Below, piece by piece: positions 1 through 8,352 of a DNA stretch of 64,000 nucleotides. The DNA comes from Natrinema amylolyticus_A (GTDB lineage Archaea; Halobacteriota; Halobacteria; Halobacteriales; Natrialbaceae). The translations under genes and the position numbers were made by a program. Each line of letters starts with the position of its first letter. The stretch's first letter is position 1. The notes beneath the pieces were generated by a model. The model had not been told where the DNA came from. It did not search any database and saw only the letters and a program-made list of their open reading frames with translations. Where the stretch lies: the NCBI RefSeq assembly GCF_042678045.1, contig NZ_JBHUDI010000005.1:1-64000 (forward strand), read 5' to 3'.

Positions 1-350
1 ACGGAAGATAAGCTCGCCTACGTATCGGCAACTACTGGAGTGGGCGACCCTCTGGGAACGTCGATTCGCCGCCTCCACTCATACTATTTCACGCAGCGGT
101 TGCTGTGTGGCCACCATTTTCATGTCGGAACTGGACGATACTCATTGTCGATACTATCCACATCAAAGTTCCACCACGATCGTCGTCACAGCAGATAGAG
201 AATCACGAGCCGCTATCTCGAGCGGCACACGACAAACATTCACCGTCAAATCTCCACTGGCATGATCCGCGTTTAGCACGAGCAAATCGAGTGCGAGCTG
301 CACGTGATGCTCGATGCAGGCGAGAGCCTGTTACAGGGATGGCGACACTA
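1..350. other. left-end stretch without an assignable gene
   Basis: No gene is called here. Two forward frames stay open from the window edge (one to about 198, one to about 265), so the 3' end of a gene starting outside the window is possible. The translations match no family I recognise, and their codon third positions lack the strong G/C bias of genes further right. The stretch is clearly AT-richer than the rest of the window, which is typical of haloarchaeal accessory DNA or remnants. Confidence 0.4.
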
Positions 351-626
351 TCAGTCGTTGAGATATTGTTGTTCCCACTGTCGACGTTCCTCGATTGCTT
401 GCCGCCCGCGATCGCTGATCTCGTAGTAATTGGTCCGGCGATCGAGCTGTCCTTTCTCGACGAGCTCTTTGTTGACGAGCGTGTCGAGATTCGGATACAG
501 TCGACCGTGATTAATCTCACTATTGTAGTATGTCTCGATCTCGTTCTTTACGTCTTGACCAGACGGCTGATCGGCCCCTGCGATCACATATAGCAGGTCC
601 CGTTGAAACCCTGTCAGATCGTCCAT
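351..626 (-). CDS. PadR family transcriptional regulator
   Basis: A 91-residue winged-helix DNA-binding protein. The N-terminus (MDDLTGFQRDLLYVIAG) followed by a helix with YYNSEINHGRLYPNLD and a wing (ELVEKGQLDRRTNYYEIS) is the standard haloarchaeal short PadR layout, in which the recognition helix carries the GRLYPNLD-type motif and the wing carries the TNYYEI strand. I chose the ATG at 626 because upstream in-frame residues do not look like protein of this family. There is no linked operon; the nearest gene is cspA, 457 bases away on the same strand. PadR proteins often repress their own gene or a neighbouring transporter, but no such target is adjacent. Its ligand and target cannot be read from the sequence. 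Confidence 0.85.
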   Translation of the reverse strand: MDDLTGFQRDLLYVIAGADQPSGQDVKNEIETYYNSEINHGRLYPNLDTLVNKELVEKGQLDRRTNYYEISDRGRQAIEERRQWEQQYLND

Positions 627-1083
627 TGTATATTCGAGTGGACGAACGGGAACCCGGCTATTTGTTATCGATTTCGTATCAACTGTTCCGCACACGTTTA
701 GCGGAGCTAACTATAACAATCGTATCCATCACCCCTGTTTCAGCCAGTAACAATGTATTAAACCTACCCAGGTACTCTACATATTATCAGCATATTATAA
801 TGACGGGGTGGGAAGACTATATTCGGTGACAAACAGTCCACTTTCAACACACGAACGGCATCTCACCCGATCTGTGTGTCGTGACCTATAGTAACATGGT
901 TTAGTGGTTACTATCACCGAACCATTGTACACTCGAGCGCACGACGGCCCGCGCCAGTGTATAATTTGTTTCAGTTGACACTATAGTAGTAACAACTCCT
1001 GACAGCGACCGCTGGCCGTCAAGTAGGATGCTGAAGAAAGATAGTCGACTGTGAAAACCCGTTACCGAACGTGAAAAGCCGTG
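627..1083. other. AT-rich intergenic region with an inverted repeat
   Basis: No credible coding sequence is present. The region is AT-rich (runs such as ATATTATCAGCATATTATAA near 780-800). It carries a perfect 8-bp inverted repeat, ATAGTAAC at 888-895 and GTTACTAT at 907-914, around an 11-base spacer. A related ATAGTAGTAAC occurs near 983-993. It could hold the promoter and operator of the leftward PadR gene. I see no direct evidence for a transcript. Confidence 0.45.
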
Positions 1084-1278
1084 TTACAGGCGGGTGACGT
1101 TGGTGGCGCGGGGGCCCTTGGGGGCCTGTTCGATGTCGAATTCGATGTCTGTGCCTTCTTCGAGGTCCGGACCGCCAACGTCTTCCATGTGGAAGAAAAC
1201 GTCATCGTCCGCGTCGTCCGTCGAAATGAAACCGTAGCCGCCTGTGTCGTTGAAGAAATCAACGTTTCCTTTCGCCAT
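1084..1278 (-). CDS. cspA: cold-shock domain protein (CspA family)
   Basis: A 64-residue single-domain OB-fold nucleic-acid chaperone. It starts MAKGNVDFFNDTGGYGFIST, containing the RNP1 motif (GGYGFIS, residues about 13-19). The RNP2-like DVFFHMED follows about eight residues later. Length and motif spacing match bacterial CspA (about 65-70 residues), with the aspartate-rich substitutions usual in haloarchaea. The ATG at 1278 gives the canonical N-terminus; longer in-frame starts add residues unlike the family. A TATA-like box lies about 29 bases upstream. It presumably binds single-stranded RNA and melts secondary structure during cold or general stress. Monocistronic. Confidence 0.95.
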   Translation of the reverse strand: MAKGNVDFFNDTGGYGFISTDDADDDVFFHMEDVGGPDLEEGTDIEFDIEQAPKGPRATNVTRL

Positions 1279-1301
1279 TGCAATCCAAGAGAGTCCCCCG
1301 A

Positions 1302-1312
1302 TACGTATAACA
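1302..1312 (-). promoter_or_regulatory. TATA-like box of cspA
   Basis: On the minus strand the sequence reads ATACGTATAAC/GTTATACGTAT, centred about 29 bases before the cspA ATG at 1278. That spacing would place transcription initiation at or within a few bases of the start codon, the usual haloarchaeal leaderless arrangement. Seen in sequence; use as a promoter is inferred. Confidence 0.5.
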
Positions 1313-1692
1313 GTTATGTTATAGTCTATATGTCGAAACAAAAATAATGGCGACCTGTATCCAACGATCATGGGGAGAGTATCGAATGAACAGCGGATTC
1401 AACTGTTCTCACTCTTCAATACAATCGTCACTCGAGAAACGACTTATCGATCACCTGAGACGGCTCGGAACCCGTTATACTGCTGGAAGCGAGAAGTCGT
1501 TTGGAGACGAAAACCAGCGAGCAGAGGCCAGTTCAGTCGGTTCCGTCCGTGAACGAATCAAGTGATCGTTCAGAAACGGTCTCGAGTCGGTCACGAGTGA
1601 TTCGAGCGGAACTCGGCCCGTCACTTGAGCCGGTCGTTGCCGAAACGCTTCGGAATGGCACCGCTTAGGTGGGCTCACTGGATAGCACCGGT
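1313..1692. other. intergenic region between cspA and the transporter
   Basis: Two overlapping forward open frames of 60-72 codons occur between about 1347 and 1565. Neither resembles a known family, neither shows strong G/C third-position bias, and they compete for the same DNA, so no gene is called. A weak TATA-like CTTAGGT near 1665 lies about 27 bases before the downstream ATG at 1693. Confidence 0.4.
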
Positions 1693-2415
1693 ATGACTCA
1701 GACACGGACCCAGAGAGCGCCGACGGTCGCGCAGGTGGCCCTGGTCGGACTCTTCGTCACGGCGCTCGTGACTGCGCAGGTGACCGCATCGAAGGTACTT
1801 GCGTTCGAACTTCCCGTATCATTACCAGTGACGGGTGCCCAACTCGCGTTGCCCGGAGCGGCACTCGCATATGCATTGACCTTCCTTGCCAGTGACTGCT
1901 ACACTGAGCTATACGGCCGGCGCGCGGGGCAGATCGTCGTCAACGTGGGATTCGTCCTGAATTTCGTCGTCCTTGGGCTCGTCTGGTCGACGATCGCTGC
2001 GCCAGCGGCCGACCCGAACACTGCTGGACAGTTCGAGACGGTTCTCGGCGCGTCGACGAACATCGTCCTCGGGAGTCTGCTCGCATACATCGTCAGCCAG
2101 AACTGGGACGTGATAGTCTTCCACCGCATTCGAGAGTACACCGGTTCCGAGAAGCTCTGGCTTCGCAACATCGCCTCGACGGCGAGCAGCCAGGCGATCG
2201 ATACCGTCATTTTCGTCTCGGTTGCGTTCGCTATCGCACCGGCGGTCCTCGGCGTCGGTACGGTGCTCCAGCCTGATATCGTGTTCTCGTTGATGGTAGG
2301 CCAATACCTGCTAAAATTCGTGATCGCCCTCCTCGATACGCCGGTCGTCTACGCGATCGTCTCGATCGTGCGCTCGCGCGAGGGGCTGGTCGCTGACGAC
2401 GCTCACTCTGTTTGA
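1693..2415 (+). CDS. queuosine precursor transporter family (YhhQ/DUF165) membrane protein
   Basis: A 240-residue integral membrane protein with about six hydrophobic segments. The family hallmark YTELYGRRAGQIVV sits near residue 70, and the loop WDVIVFHRIREYTG near residue 138. Family members take up 7-deazapurine precursors (preQ0/preQ1). Archaea put preQ0-derived archaeosine into tRNA, so a role in preQ0 uptake is a reasonable inference, not shown by the sequence. The ATG at 1693 removes eight non-family residues of a possible upstream GTG start and is preceded by a weak TATA-like box. The gene stands alone; the next gene begins 69 bases later on the same strand. Confidence 0.85.
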   Translation: MTQTRTQRAPTVAQVALVGLFVTALVTAQVTASKVLAFELPVSLPVTGAQLALPGAALAYALTFLASDCYTELYGRRAGQIVVNVGFVLNFVVLGLVWSTIAAPAADPNTAGQFETVLGASTNIVLGSLLAYIVSQNWDVIVFHRIREYTGSEKLWLRNIASTASSQAIDTVIFVSVAFAIAPAVLGVGTVLQPDIVFSLMVGQYLLKFVIALLDTPVVYAIVSIVRSREGLVADDAHSV

Positions 2416-2484
2416 ATCGCTGGTTGTCGTGATTGCGGTGGATCGAACGGGGAGCGTTTAGTAGCTCCCTCGAGAGCCATACCT

Positions 2485-3582
2485 ATGGACGAACGCGTAC
2501 GCGAACATGCCGCGGTGCTGGTCGACTGGAGCGCTCGCGTCGAAGCGGGCGACGACGTCGTCCTGTCGGTCGGTCCGGACGCCCACGAGCTGGCGGTCGC
2601 CGTCGCAGAGGAACTCGGTACCCGTGGAGCGAACCTGCTCGCGACCTACAGTTCGGGCGAGATCACACGAGCGTATCTCCGTGCTCACGACGGCGACTTC
2701 GACGCGAATCCGACTCACGAACTCGCGTTACTCGAGCACGCGGACGTCTACCTCTCGCTGGGCGGCGGACGGAACACGAGTGCGACGGCCGACGTTCCCG
2801 GCGAGCAACGACGGGCGTACAACGATGCCAGACGTGAGATTCGCGAGGCGCGACTGGGTACCCGCTGGGTGTCGACGGTCCACCCGACACGATCGCTCGC
2901 CCAGCAGGCGGACATGGCCTACGAGGAATACCGGGGCTTCGCCTACGATGCGATCCTTCGGGACTGGGAGTCACTGGCCGAGGAGATGGCCCAACTCAAG
3001 ACGCTCCTCGATGACGGCAGCGAGGTACGTCTCGTCTCGGCAGGTACCGATCTGACCATGGACATCGACGGACGCACGGCAGTCAACAGCGCTGCTTCGG
3101 TCGCGTACGATTCGCATAATTTGCCAAGCGGCGAGGTATTCACGGCACCCGTCGCGACCGAGGGGACGGTGACTTTCGACGTGCCGATGACGCTGCGGGG
3201 CGAGTCCGTCCGGAACGTCCGCCTCGAGTTCGCAGAGGGCGAGGTCGTCGACTACGATGCCGACCAGGGGGCGGCCGTGATCGGCGACATCCTCGAGACC
3301 GATGACGGCGCGCGCAGATTCGGCGAGCTCGGGATCGGGATGAACCGCGGGATCGATCGGTATACGGACAATATCCTCTTCGACGAAAAGATGGGCGACA
3401 CCGTCCACCTCGCACTCGGCCGGGCCTACGACGCTTGCCTTCCAGAGGGCGAGTCCGGCAACGAGTCGGCGATCCACGTCGACCTGATCACCGATGTCAG
3501 CGAAGAGTCGCGGCTCGAGATCGACGGAACGGTCGTCCAGCGTAATGGCACGTTCCGATTCGAGTCGGGGTTCGACGGCTGA
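2485..3582 (+). CDS. M29 family aminopeptidase (AmpS/PepS-like)
   Basis: A 365-residue cytoplasmic metallopeptidase that removes N-terminal residues from peptides, using two metal ions in known family members. The C-terminal half carries the family signature: a GELGIGMNRGIDRYTDNILF block, then DEKMGDTVHLALG, then ESAIHVDLIT, with the histidines and acidic residues that bind metal in M29 enzymes. The N-terminal half (AVLVDWSARVEAGDDVVLS) matches the usual start of the family. It is shorter than the bacterial enzymes (about 410), as is common in haloarchaea. The ATG at 2485 is the natural start. No operon partner. Substrate preference cannot be read from sequence. Confidence 0.9.
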   Translation: MDERVREHAAVLVDWSARVEAGDDVVLSVGPDAHELAVAVAEELGTRGANLLATYSSGEITRAYLRAHDGDFDANPTHELALLEHADVYLSLGGGRNTSATADVPGEQRRAYNDARREIREARLGTRWVSTVHPTRSLAQQADMAYEEYRGFAYDAILRDWESLAEEMAQLKTLLDDGSEVRLVSAGTDLTMDIDGRTAVNSAASVAYDSHNLPSGEVFTAPVATEGTVTFDVPMTLRGESVRNVRLEFAEGEVVDYDADQGAAVIGDILETDDGARRFGELGIGMNRGIDRYTDNILFDEKMGDTVHLALGRAYDACLPEGESGNESAIHVDLITDVSEESRLEIDGTVVQRNGTFRFESGFDG

Positions 3583-3790
3583 GCGATCGCGGGTTCGCCC
3601 AGCGTCGAAGACCACAATTGCGTGAGCGACCGATCACACGCGAGGAGCGGGCTTTCACTGGCGGTATGCGGTCGGATACGGACTGTGTACGAGACGACGA
3701 TCGTCCGCTGCCGGATCGAAACGAGAGTATGCTCACCTCACTGACCGCCGTTTTCGTCACGCTCTCGAGTCTCGAGGCCCAATAACGACT

Positions 3791-4405
3791 ATGCGCGATT
3801 ACCTCCGGGCCGGCATCGCGATCTTCAACGACGGCTACTACCATGCTGCCCACGACGCCTGGGAGGACCGCTGGCTCGACCTCGAGGCCGGCAGCGACGA
3901 TGAACGCCTGCTGCATGGCCTTATCCAGTACAGCGGTGCGGTGTTCCACGCCCGCGAGCACAACTGGGCGGGTGCTGTCGGACTGGCCGAGAGCGCTGGC
4001 GAGTATCTCGCGGCACTGCCCGCGACCTATCGCGAGGTCCAGCTCGGGCCCGTTCGGTCGTTCCTCGAGGAGGTCGCGGCCGATCCCGAACTCGTCGAGC
4101 GGAAGCCGCCAGTGAGACTCGAACACGAGGGGACGGCTCCGACGCTGTCGGACCTCGACGTCGGGCCGACGGCGATCGCGGCGGTCGTCCTCGCCGAGGA
4201 GTTCGGCTACGAGTTGGAGCCGATCGAGCAGGCACGAGCGTACGCGCGGCGGGATCTCGAGGCCGGCGCGGACGACAGTCAGTTCATCACGTTGTTGTTC
4301 GATTTCGTTCGCGAGGACGAGCATCGGGGGATCGTCTTCCAGCGGCTCACCGAACACGTCGGCCGGCGACAGGCTCGCGAGAACGACGTTGAAGGGCTGT
4401 TCTGA
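3791..4405 (+). CDS. DUF309 family protein
   Basis: A 204-residue soluble protein with the DUF309 motif near the N-terminus: AGIAIFNDGYYHAAHDAWED followed by RWLD, containing the conserved H..WE..W pattern, then LLHGLIQYSGAVFHA. The family is all-helical and of unknown biochemical role; the conserved His/Trp/Glu residues suggest a metal or ligand pocket, but nothing more can be said. Haloarchaeal members are longer than bacterial ones because of a C-terminal extension, seen here after about residue 120. Start ATG at 3791. It converges with azf, whose 3' end lies 36 bases away. Confidence 0.85.
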   Translation: MRDYLRAGIAIFNDGYYHAAHDAWEDRWLDLEAGSDDERLLHGLIQYSGAVFHAREHNWAGAVGLAESAGEYLAALPATYREVQLGPVRSFLEEVAADPELVERKPPVRLEHEGTAPTLSDLDVGPTAIAAVVLAEEFGYELEPIEQARAYARRDLEAGADDSQFITLLFDFVREDEHRGIVFQRLTEHVGRRQARENDVEGLF

Positions 4406-4441
4406 TCGAGTCGACGAAAGCAGGTCGAGGGTCGACTCCGT

Positions 4442-5215
4442 TCAGGCGTCGGGCTCGAGGACTCGTTCCTCGCCGTCGTAGTGGGCAGAGTTGTCCTGTG
4501 GGTCGTAATCGAGGACCTCGCGGGCGCGCTCTATCGAGTAGTACTTGCGGTCGTTGTCGGAGATGCCGTAGACGATTTCGTAGTCGTAGTCGGCTTGAAT
4601 ACAGCGGTCGAACAGGTGTGCACAGTCCGGGTAGGAGAGCCACATCGCCTGTCCGCGCTCGTAATCGATCGGCGGGTGTCCTTCGGTGAGATTGCCGATG
4701 CGGACGCAGACGACTGAGAGGTCGTGTTCGTCGTGGTAGTAGCGTCCGAGGGTTTCGCCGGCAGCTTTCGAGACGCCATAGAGGTTGCTCGGCCGAGGGA
4801 GTTCGGTGCCATCCAGGCGATACTCGTCGTGGGTCCGATACATTTCGGGCGTACGCTCGTCGGTCTCGTAGTTGCCGACGGCGTGGTTCGACGAGGCGAA
4901 CGCGACCTTCTCGACACCAGCATCGACGGCGGCCTCGAAGACCGTCTGGGTGCCGTCGATGTTGTTTGTCAGGACGCTGTTCCACGGCGCTTCCGGTCGC
5001 GGGTCGCCTGCGAGGTGGATCACGACATCGATGCCCTCCATTGCCTCTCGGACGGCCTCGTCGTCGGTAATATCTGCGACGACGAACTCACCCGGCTGAT
5101 CGCCTGTCGGCGGATCGCGATCCAGCAACCGCCACTCGTAGTCGTCTGCGAGGCCGCCGAGGATGGCCGTTCCGACCCGCCCCGCAGCCCCCGTGAGCAG
5201 GACTGACTGTGCCAT
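4442..5215 (-). CDS. azf: NAD-dependent glucose-6-phosphate dehydrogenase (Azf-type, SDR superfamily)
   Basis: A 257-residue NAD(P)-binding Rossmann protein. The start MAQSVLLTGAAGRVGTAILG gives the nucleotide-binding GxxGxxG, and LYGVSKAAGETLGRYYHDEH gives the catalytic YxxxK. The protein resembles, throughout its length, the Haloferax volcanii enzyme Azf as I remember it (for example AVIHLAGDPRPEAPW-like and YEIVYGISDNDRKYYSI segments). Azf oxidises glucose-6-phosphate with NAD+, opening the haloarchaeal oxidative pentose phosphate pathway. The ATG at 5215 gives the family N-terminus; an in-frame ATG at 5248 would add unrelated residues. It is divergent from mptD. Assignment is by family resemblance; activity is inferred. 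Confidence 0.85.
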   Translation of the reverse strand: MAQSVLLTGAAGRVGTAILGGLADDYEWRLLDRDPPTGDQPGEFVVADITDDEAVREAMEGIDVVIHLAGDPRPEAPWNSVLTNNIDGTQTVFEAAVDAGVEKVAFASSNHAVGNYETDERTPEMYRTHDEYRLDGTELPRPSNLYGVSKAAGETLGRYYHDEHDLSVVCVRIGNLTEGHPPIDYERGQAMWLSYPDCAHLFDRCIQADYDYEIVYGISDNDRKYYSIERAREVLDYDPQDNSAHYDGEERVLEPDA

Positions 5216-5358
5216 TCGTTCGGTGTGAGGGCCAGCGTCGATAAGTACCATGCGGTTCGACCCCAGCGCGGTCGATAGTGTCATACGCCCCTCGTCGGGA
5301 ATCGGATAGCGTCGCTCGCATCGCAATCCCCTTCCCGACCGAACGCGAGAGCCTGCAC

Positions 5359-5721
5359 ATGCCTACAGACACAGCACCCACGGACGCGGAAGTCGCCTGC
5401 TTCGAGGCTGGCATCAAGTTCGGTTCGCTGTACCACCAGTTCGCCGGTACGCCCGTCTCACCGGACAGCGCCGCAAGCCTCGAGTCCGCAATGGAAGAAT
5501 CGATCGAAAACCAGCCCCACTGCTCCGCGGTGACCGTCGACGTGCTGACCGACGAACTCGAGGCCGAACTCGCCGAGTCGACGGCCGAGTACACCGAACT
5601 CACCGGCCGCTTTCTCGAGGTCGAGATCGTCGTCGACTACGAGGGCTGTGAGATCGTCACCCGCATGGCAATGGAAGACGGCTATCCACTGATGCGCCTC
5701 GAGTCGGTCCGAGACGAGTGA
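5359..5721 (+). CDS. mptD: archaeal-type dihydroneopterin aldolase (MptD family)
   Basis: A 120-residue protein of the archaeal dihydroneopterin aldolase family (formerly DUF372). The family signature ACFEAGIKFGSLYHQFAGTP sits at residues about 14-33, and the C-terminus carries FLEVEIVVDYEGCEIVTRMA. Characterised relatives cleave 7,8-dihydroneopterin to 6-hydroxymethyl-7,8-dihydropterin, the pterin precursor of methanopterin and, in haloarchaea, of folate-type cofactors. This links functionally, though not physically, to the pabBAC genes near 58-61 kb. The ATG at 5359 was chosen over an upstream in-frame start because residues before MPTDTAPTDAE are not conserved in type. Confidence 0.88.
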   Translation: MPTDTAPTDAEVACFEAGIKFGSLYHQFAGTPVSPDSAASLESAMEESIENQPHCSAVTVDVLTDELEAELAESTAEYTELTGRFLEVEIVVDYEGCEIVTRMAMEDGYPLMRLESVRDE

Positions 5722-5742
5722 TCTGACTGACAGGGGTCCGTA

Positions 5743-6333
5743 TCAGACGCTCGAGCGGTCGACTTTCTCGGGCGCTTCAAAGGCCGTCGCCAACTCGAGC
5801 AGTTGCACCAGAATCCGGCCGGTCGCGCCCCAGACGGTGTAACCGTCGACGTGAAAGTAGTGGATGACGATGTCGCCGTAGTAGGGGTGCGAACGGCGTT
5901 CGTATTCGTAGTTGTCGGGATCGAGCAGCCCTGACAGCGGGAGGACGACGATCTCGGCGACCTCGTTGTCGTCGCGGACGTACTCGCGGTCAGGGACGTG
6001 AGCGACGAAGGGCGTGACGGCGTACTCCGTGACCGTCCGAATGTCGTCGAGTTGGCCGACGACCTCGGCCTCGCTGGGATCGAGGCCGATCTCCTCGTTT
6101 GCCTCCCGGAGTGCAGTCTCGAGGATCGTTTCGTCTTCCGGTTCGGCCCCGCCACCGGGAAAACTCATCTGGCCGGGGTGCTCGCCGAGGTGGTCGGCCC
6201 GCCGGGTAAACAGCAGGTGATCCTCGCCGTCGCGGTCGACGATCGGTGCGAGGACGGCCGCGTCGTACTCCTGGTCGTCGATCTCGGTGGGATCGTACGC
6301 CGCGACCGGCTCGAGGCTGAGTCGGGTCGTCAT
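5743..6333 (-). CDS. NUDIX hydrolase, CoA pyrophosphatase-like
   Basis: A 196-residue Nudix hydrolase. It contains HLGEHPGQMSFPGGGAEPED followed by ALREANEEIGLDPSE, an intact Nudix box (GX5EX7REXXEEXG). The extra upstream LLFTRRADHLGEHPGQ...FPGG block is characteristic of the UPF0035/CoA-pyrophosphatase subgroup, which hydrolyses coenzyme A to 3',5'-ADP and phosphopantetheine. The start ATG (6333-6331) overlaps the TGA of the upstream gene in an ATGA junction, so translation is probably coupled to DUF7109 and the glycosyltransferase upstream. Substrate assignment is by subgroup motif only. Confidence 0.88.
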   Translation of the reverse strand: MTTRLSLEPVAAYDPTEIDDQEYDAAVLAPIVDRDGEDHLLFTRRADHLGEHPGQMSFPGGGAEPEDETILETALREANEEIGLDPSEAEVVGQLDDIRTVTEYAVTPFVAHVPDREYVRDDNEVAEIVVLPLSGLLDPDNYEYERRSHPYYGDIVIHYFHVDGYTVWGATGRILVQLLELATAFEAPEKVDRSSV

Positions 6334-6830
6334 TCCTCGAGTGCGTCCTCCAGTCGCTGCCGTTCGTCCGCGAGATCGATCGGGGCCCACGCTTCGAGAT
6401 CGTAGCTGATGTCGAGTAGGGTCCGCAGTCGGTCCGTCTCGTCGGCCGTGACGGCCTCGGCGACGGCGTCGGTGAACCGCTCGCGGGTCGCCTCGCCCAG
6501 TGCCTCGCGATCGGGGTGTCGGCGGTCGACGTCGAGAATGTGTGGGACGTCTTCGGCGTGGTCCGGGACCGTCGGGAACGCCGTCGGTCCGGGGACCAGT
6601 AGCGCCTCGCTGTTTGCGGTCGTCGTCCCATCGCCCTCGTTGGCTGGGTCGTATCGAACGAGCGCGAACGACTCGAGGGCCTCGTCGATCGTCGCCTCGA
6701 GGGCCGCGTCGTCGACGGCCTGCCCGTCGGCGCGGTAGGCAGCCTCGGCGAGCGCCCGCTCGAGCTCCGGGCGGGTCAACCCGCCGAAGAGGTCGACCAC
6801 GCCGGCCAGTTCGTCGGCGGTCGCGTCCAT
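6330..6830 (-). CDS. DUF7109 family haloarchaeal protein
   Basis: A 166-residue acidic soluble protein starting MDATADELAGVVDLFGGLTR and rich in helix-forming Glu/Ala/Leu. It matches the haloarchaeal DUF7109 family as I know it; no catalytic motif is evident and the function is unknown. It is the middle gene of a minus-strand unit: 26 bases after the glycosyltransferase stop and overlapping the NUDIX start by ATGA. The ATG at 6830 is used because the upstream in-frame extension overlaps the glycosyltransferase gene and does not look like protein. Its context suggests co-expression with the NUDIX enzyme but says little about its task. Confidence 0.78.
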   Translation of the reverse strand: MDATADELAGVVDLFGGLTRPELERALAEAAYRADGQAVDDAALEATIDEALESFALVRYDPANEGDGTTTANSEALLVPGPTAFPTVPDHAEDVPHILDVDRRHPDREALGEATRERFTDAVAEAVTADETDRLRTLLDISYDLEAWAPIDLADERQRLEDALEE

Positions 6831-6856
6831 ACCCGGTCCAACGGCGGGTGATGGGA

Positions 6857-8002
6857 TTAGTCTTGTGAGCGCCAGCCGATGCGCTGGTCCCGCCACGGTT
6901 GGGCCGCCACAAGTACGTCGGCCGGCTCGAACGGCGCGTCGGTCCACCGTGGCAGACGCGTGTCAGGACCCGGTGGCGTGATCGACTCGGCGTACTTCGC
7001 CACCTGCCCCCGTTCGTTCGCGGGGTCGTACTCGAGTCCGTTGAACGCTGCGTCGGCGCGGTACTGATCGATGAGCGCCCCGCCGGCGCTCCGATAGCGC
7101 TCGGGGAGTGTCTCGTAGTCGGGGATAGCGCCGTGATCTTCGAGCACACACAGGAGCGCGGCGGCCACCTCGCGGCTCATACCTTCGAGCCCGCTTTCGC
7201 CGGCGACCGCGCGGTGATCGTGTTCGTGGCGGCCCAAGTCGACCTGTGCCGTCCCGTCGAAGCCGGCGAGGTCGTATGCGTCGCCGAGCGTCCCGACCTC
7301 GAGCCCCCACGTCCGGGGCGTCTGCAGCCGGCGAGCGAGATCAGCGGTCGCGGCGAATTCGCCGGCCAGCGCGTACCGAAACGCCCCGAGATAGTCGACG
7401 ATGGGGGCATCGTGGGCGTCCGCGAGCGCTCGAAGCAGCGGTTCGTAGAACAGTCGAAAGAGCCGTCCGTAGAGCCGGCCACCTTCGACGCGGGCATAGT
7501 AGCCCTTCGCGAAGTCGAAATCCATCGTTAGCGGTGCGAGCAGGCGATGGACGTGTGCGCCCTCGTAGCTGCGGGCATCGGCGTCGTGGACGACGACGGT
7601 GTCGGCGGCCGCGGCGGCAGGTCCGAGCGCGAGCCAGACGTCTCGGCCTTTCCCCCGGTCACCGGCCAGGCCTGCCTCGGCGAGTAACGTATCCACGCCG
7701 GGTGCGTTACACCAGAGGACCTGTGTCGGCAGCGAAAACGTGGTGAGCCAGTCTCGAAACGGCCCAATCTGCGCTTGCGCGGCGCGGACGGGAACGAAGA
7801 CCGCCGCCGGCGCGGGCTCGAGTCCCTCGAGTTCCTCGAGGACGCGTTCGGCGGCAGGGCTCTCGTACTCGCGGGCGGTCATCGGAACGACGACGGCCGT
7901 CTCGGCGACCGCGGCGGCAGCATCACGGGCGAGGTTGCTGCCGCTGCCGCTGCCCTCCCCGAACGCGTGGAGCGTCGCGATCAGCTCCTGACGGTACTCC
8001 AT
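6857..8002 (-). CDS. GT-A glycosyltransferase resembling glucosyl-3-phosphoglycerate synthase
   Basis: A 381-residue family-2/GT81-like glycosyltransferase. The Rossmann-like GT-A half includes a nucleotide-sugar region around GDRGKGRDVWLALG (residues about 115-128) and a metal-binding DxD variant in VVVHDADARSYEG (residues about 137-148). The second half, with DFDFAKGYYARVEGGRLYGR, resembles glucosyl- or mannosyl-3-phosphoglycerate synthases, which make precursors of compatible solutes. The acceptor cannot be read from sequence. The ATG at 8002 gives MEYRQELIATLHAFG; a longer start is less likely. First gene of a minus-strand unit with DUF7109 and NUDIX. Confidence 0.78.
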   Translation of the reverse strand: MEYRQELIATLHAFGEGSGSGSNLARDAAAAVAETAVVVPMTAREYESPAAERVLEELEGLEPAPAAVFVPVRAAQAQIGPFRDWLTTFSLPTQVLWCNAPGVDTLLAEAGLAGDRGKGRDVWLALGPAAAAADTVVVHDADARSYEGAHVHRLLAPLTMDFDFAKGYYARVEGGRLYGRLFRLFYEPLLRALADAHDAPIVDYLGAFRYALAGEFAATADLARRLQTPRTWGLEVGTLGDAYDLAGFDGTAQVDLGRHEHDHRAVAGESGLEGMSREVAAALLCVLEDHGAIPDYETLPERYRSAGGALIDQYRADAAFNGLEYDPANERGQVAKYAESITPPGPDTRLPRWTDAPFEPADVLVAAQPWRDQRIGWRSQD

Positions 8003-8169
8003 CGATGGGTTGTTCGCGCGGACCGGTAAAACGGCCACGACTCCGGCCAGATAGACGGCTCGAAGAGCGTGTGTGGCTCCGATCGCGTCCCACGGCTCGT
8101 CGCCGTCGGTCGACTCGAGACCGGAAAAAGCACCGGTCTTTTTCTACCCGTCCTGCTTACAGTCCACAT

Positions 8170-8340
8170 ATGAAATCAGTCAGGAAGGCACTTCGTGAGG
8201 GCGACCTCGAGAAAGACACCTACGATCGGCTCGTCTGTGGCGACTGCGAGAAGCCGCTCAAAACCGAAAACGACCCGAACGAGATCAAGACGGTCCGCAT
8301 CTGTCCTGACTGTGCGTCCGAGTGGAAGGAGATCCGGTAA
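8170..8340 (+). CDS. small zinc-finger protein of the HVO_0758 type
   Basis: A 56-residue micro-protein, MKSVRKALREGDLEKDTYDR..., with two CxxC pairs: LVCGDCEKPL and RICPDCASEW. The four cysteines should bind one zinc ion in a treble-clef or zinc-ribbon arrangement. It corresponds to the family that public annotation names after Haloferax volcanii HVO_0758; the biological function is unknown to me. The ATG at 8170 is chosen because longer in-frame starts add a basic, non-conserved stretch that overlaps the divergent glycosyltransferase promoter region. A pyrimidine-rich stretch (TTTTTCTACCC) lies about 25 bases upstream. Confidence 0.88.
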   Translation: MKSVRKALREGDLEKDTYDRLVCGDCEKPLKTENDPNEIKTVRICPDCASEWKEIR

Positions 8341-8352
8341 TATTCACGAGGG

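Noticed and set aside
1347..1565. Two overlapping 60-72-codon ORFs after cspA
   Set aside because: Mixed third-position composition, no family likeness, and both compete for the same bases.
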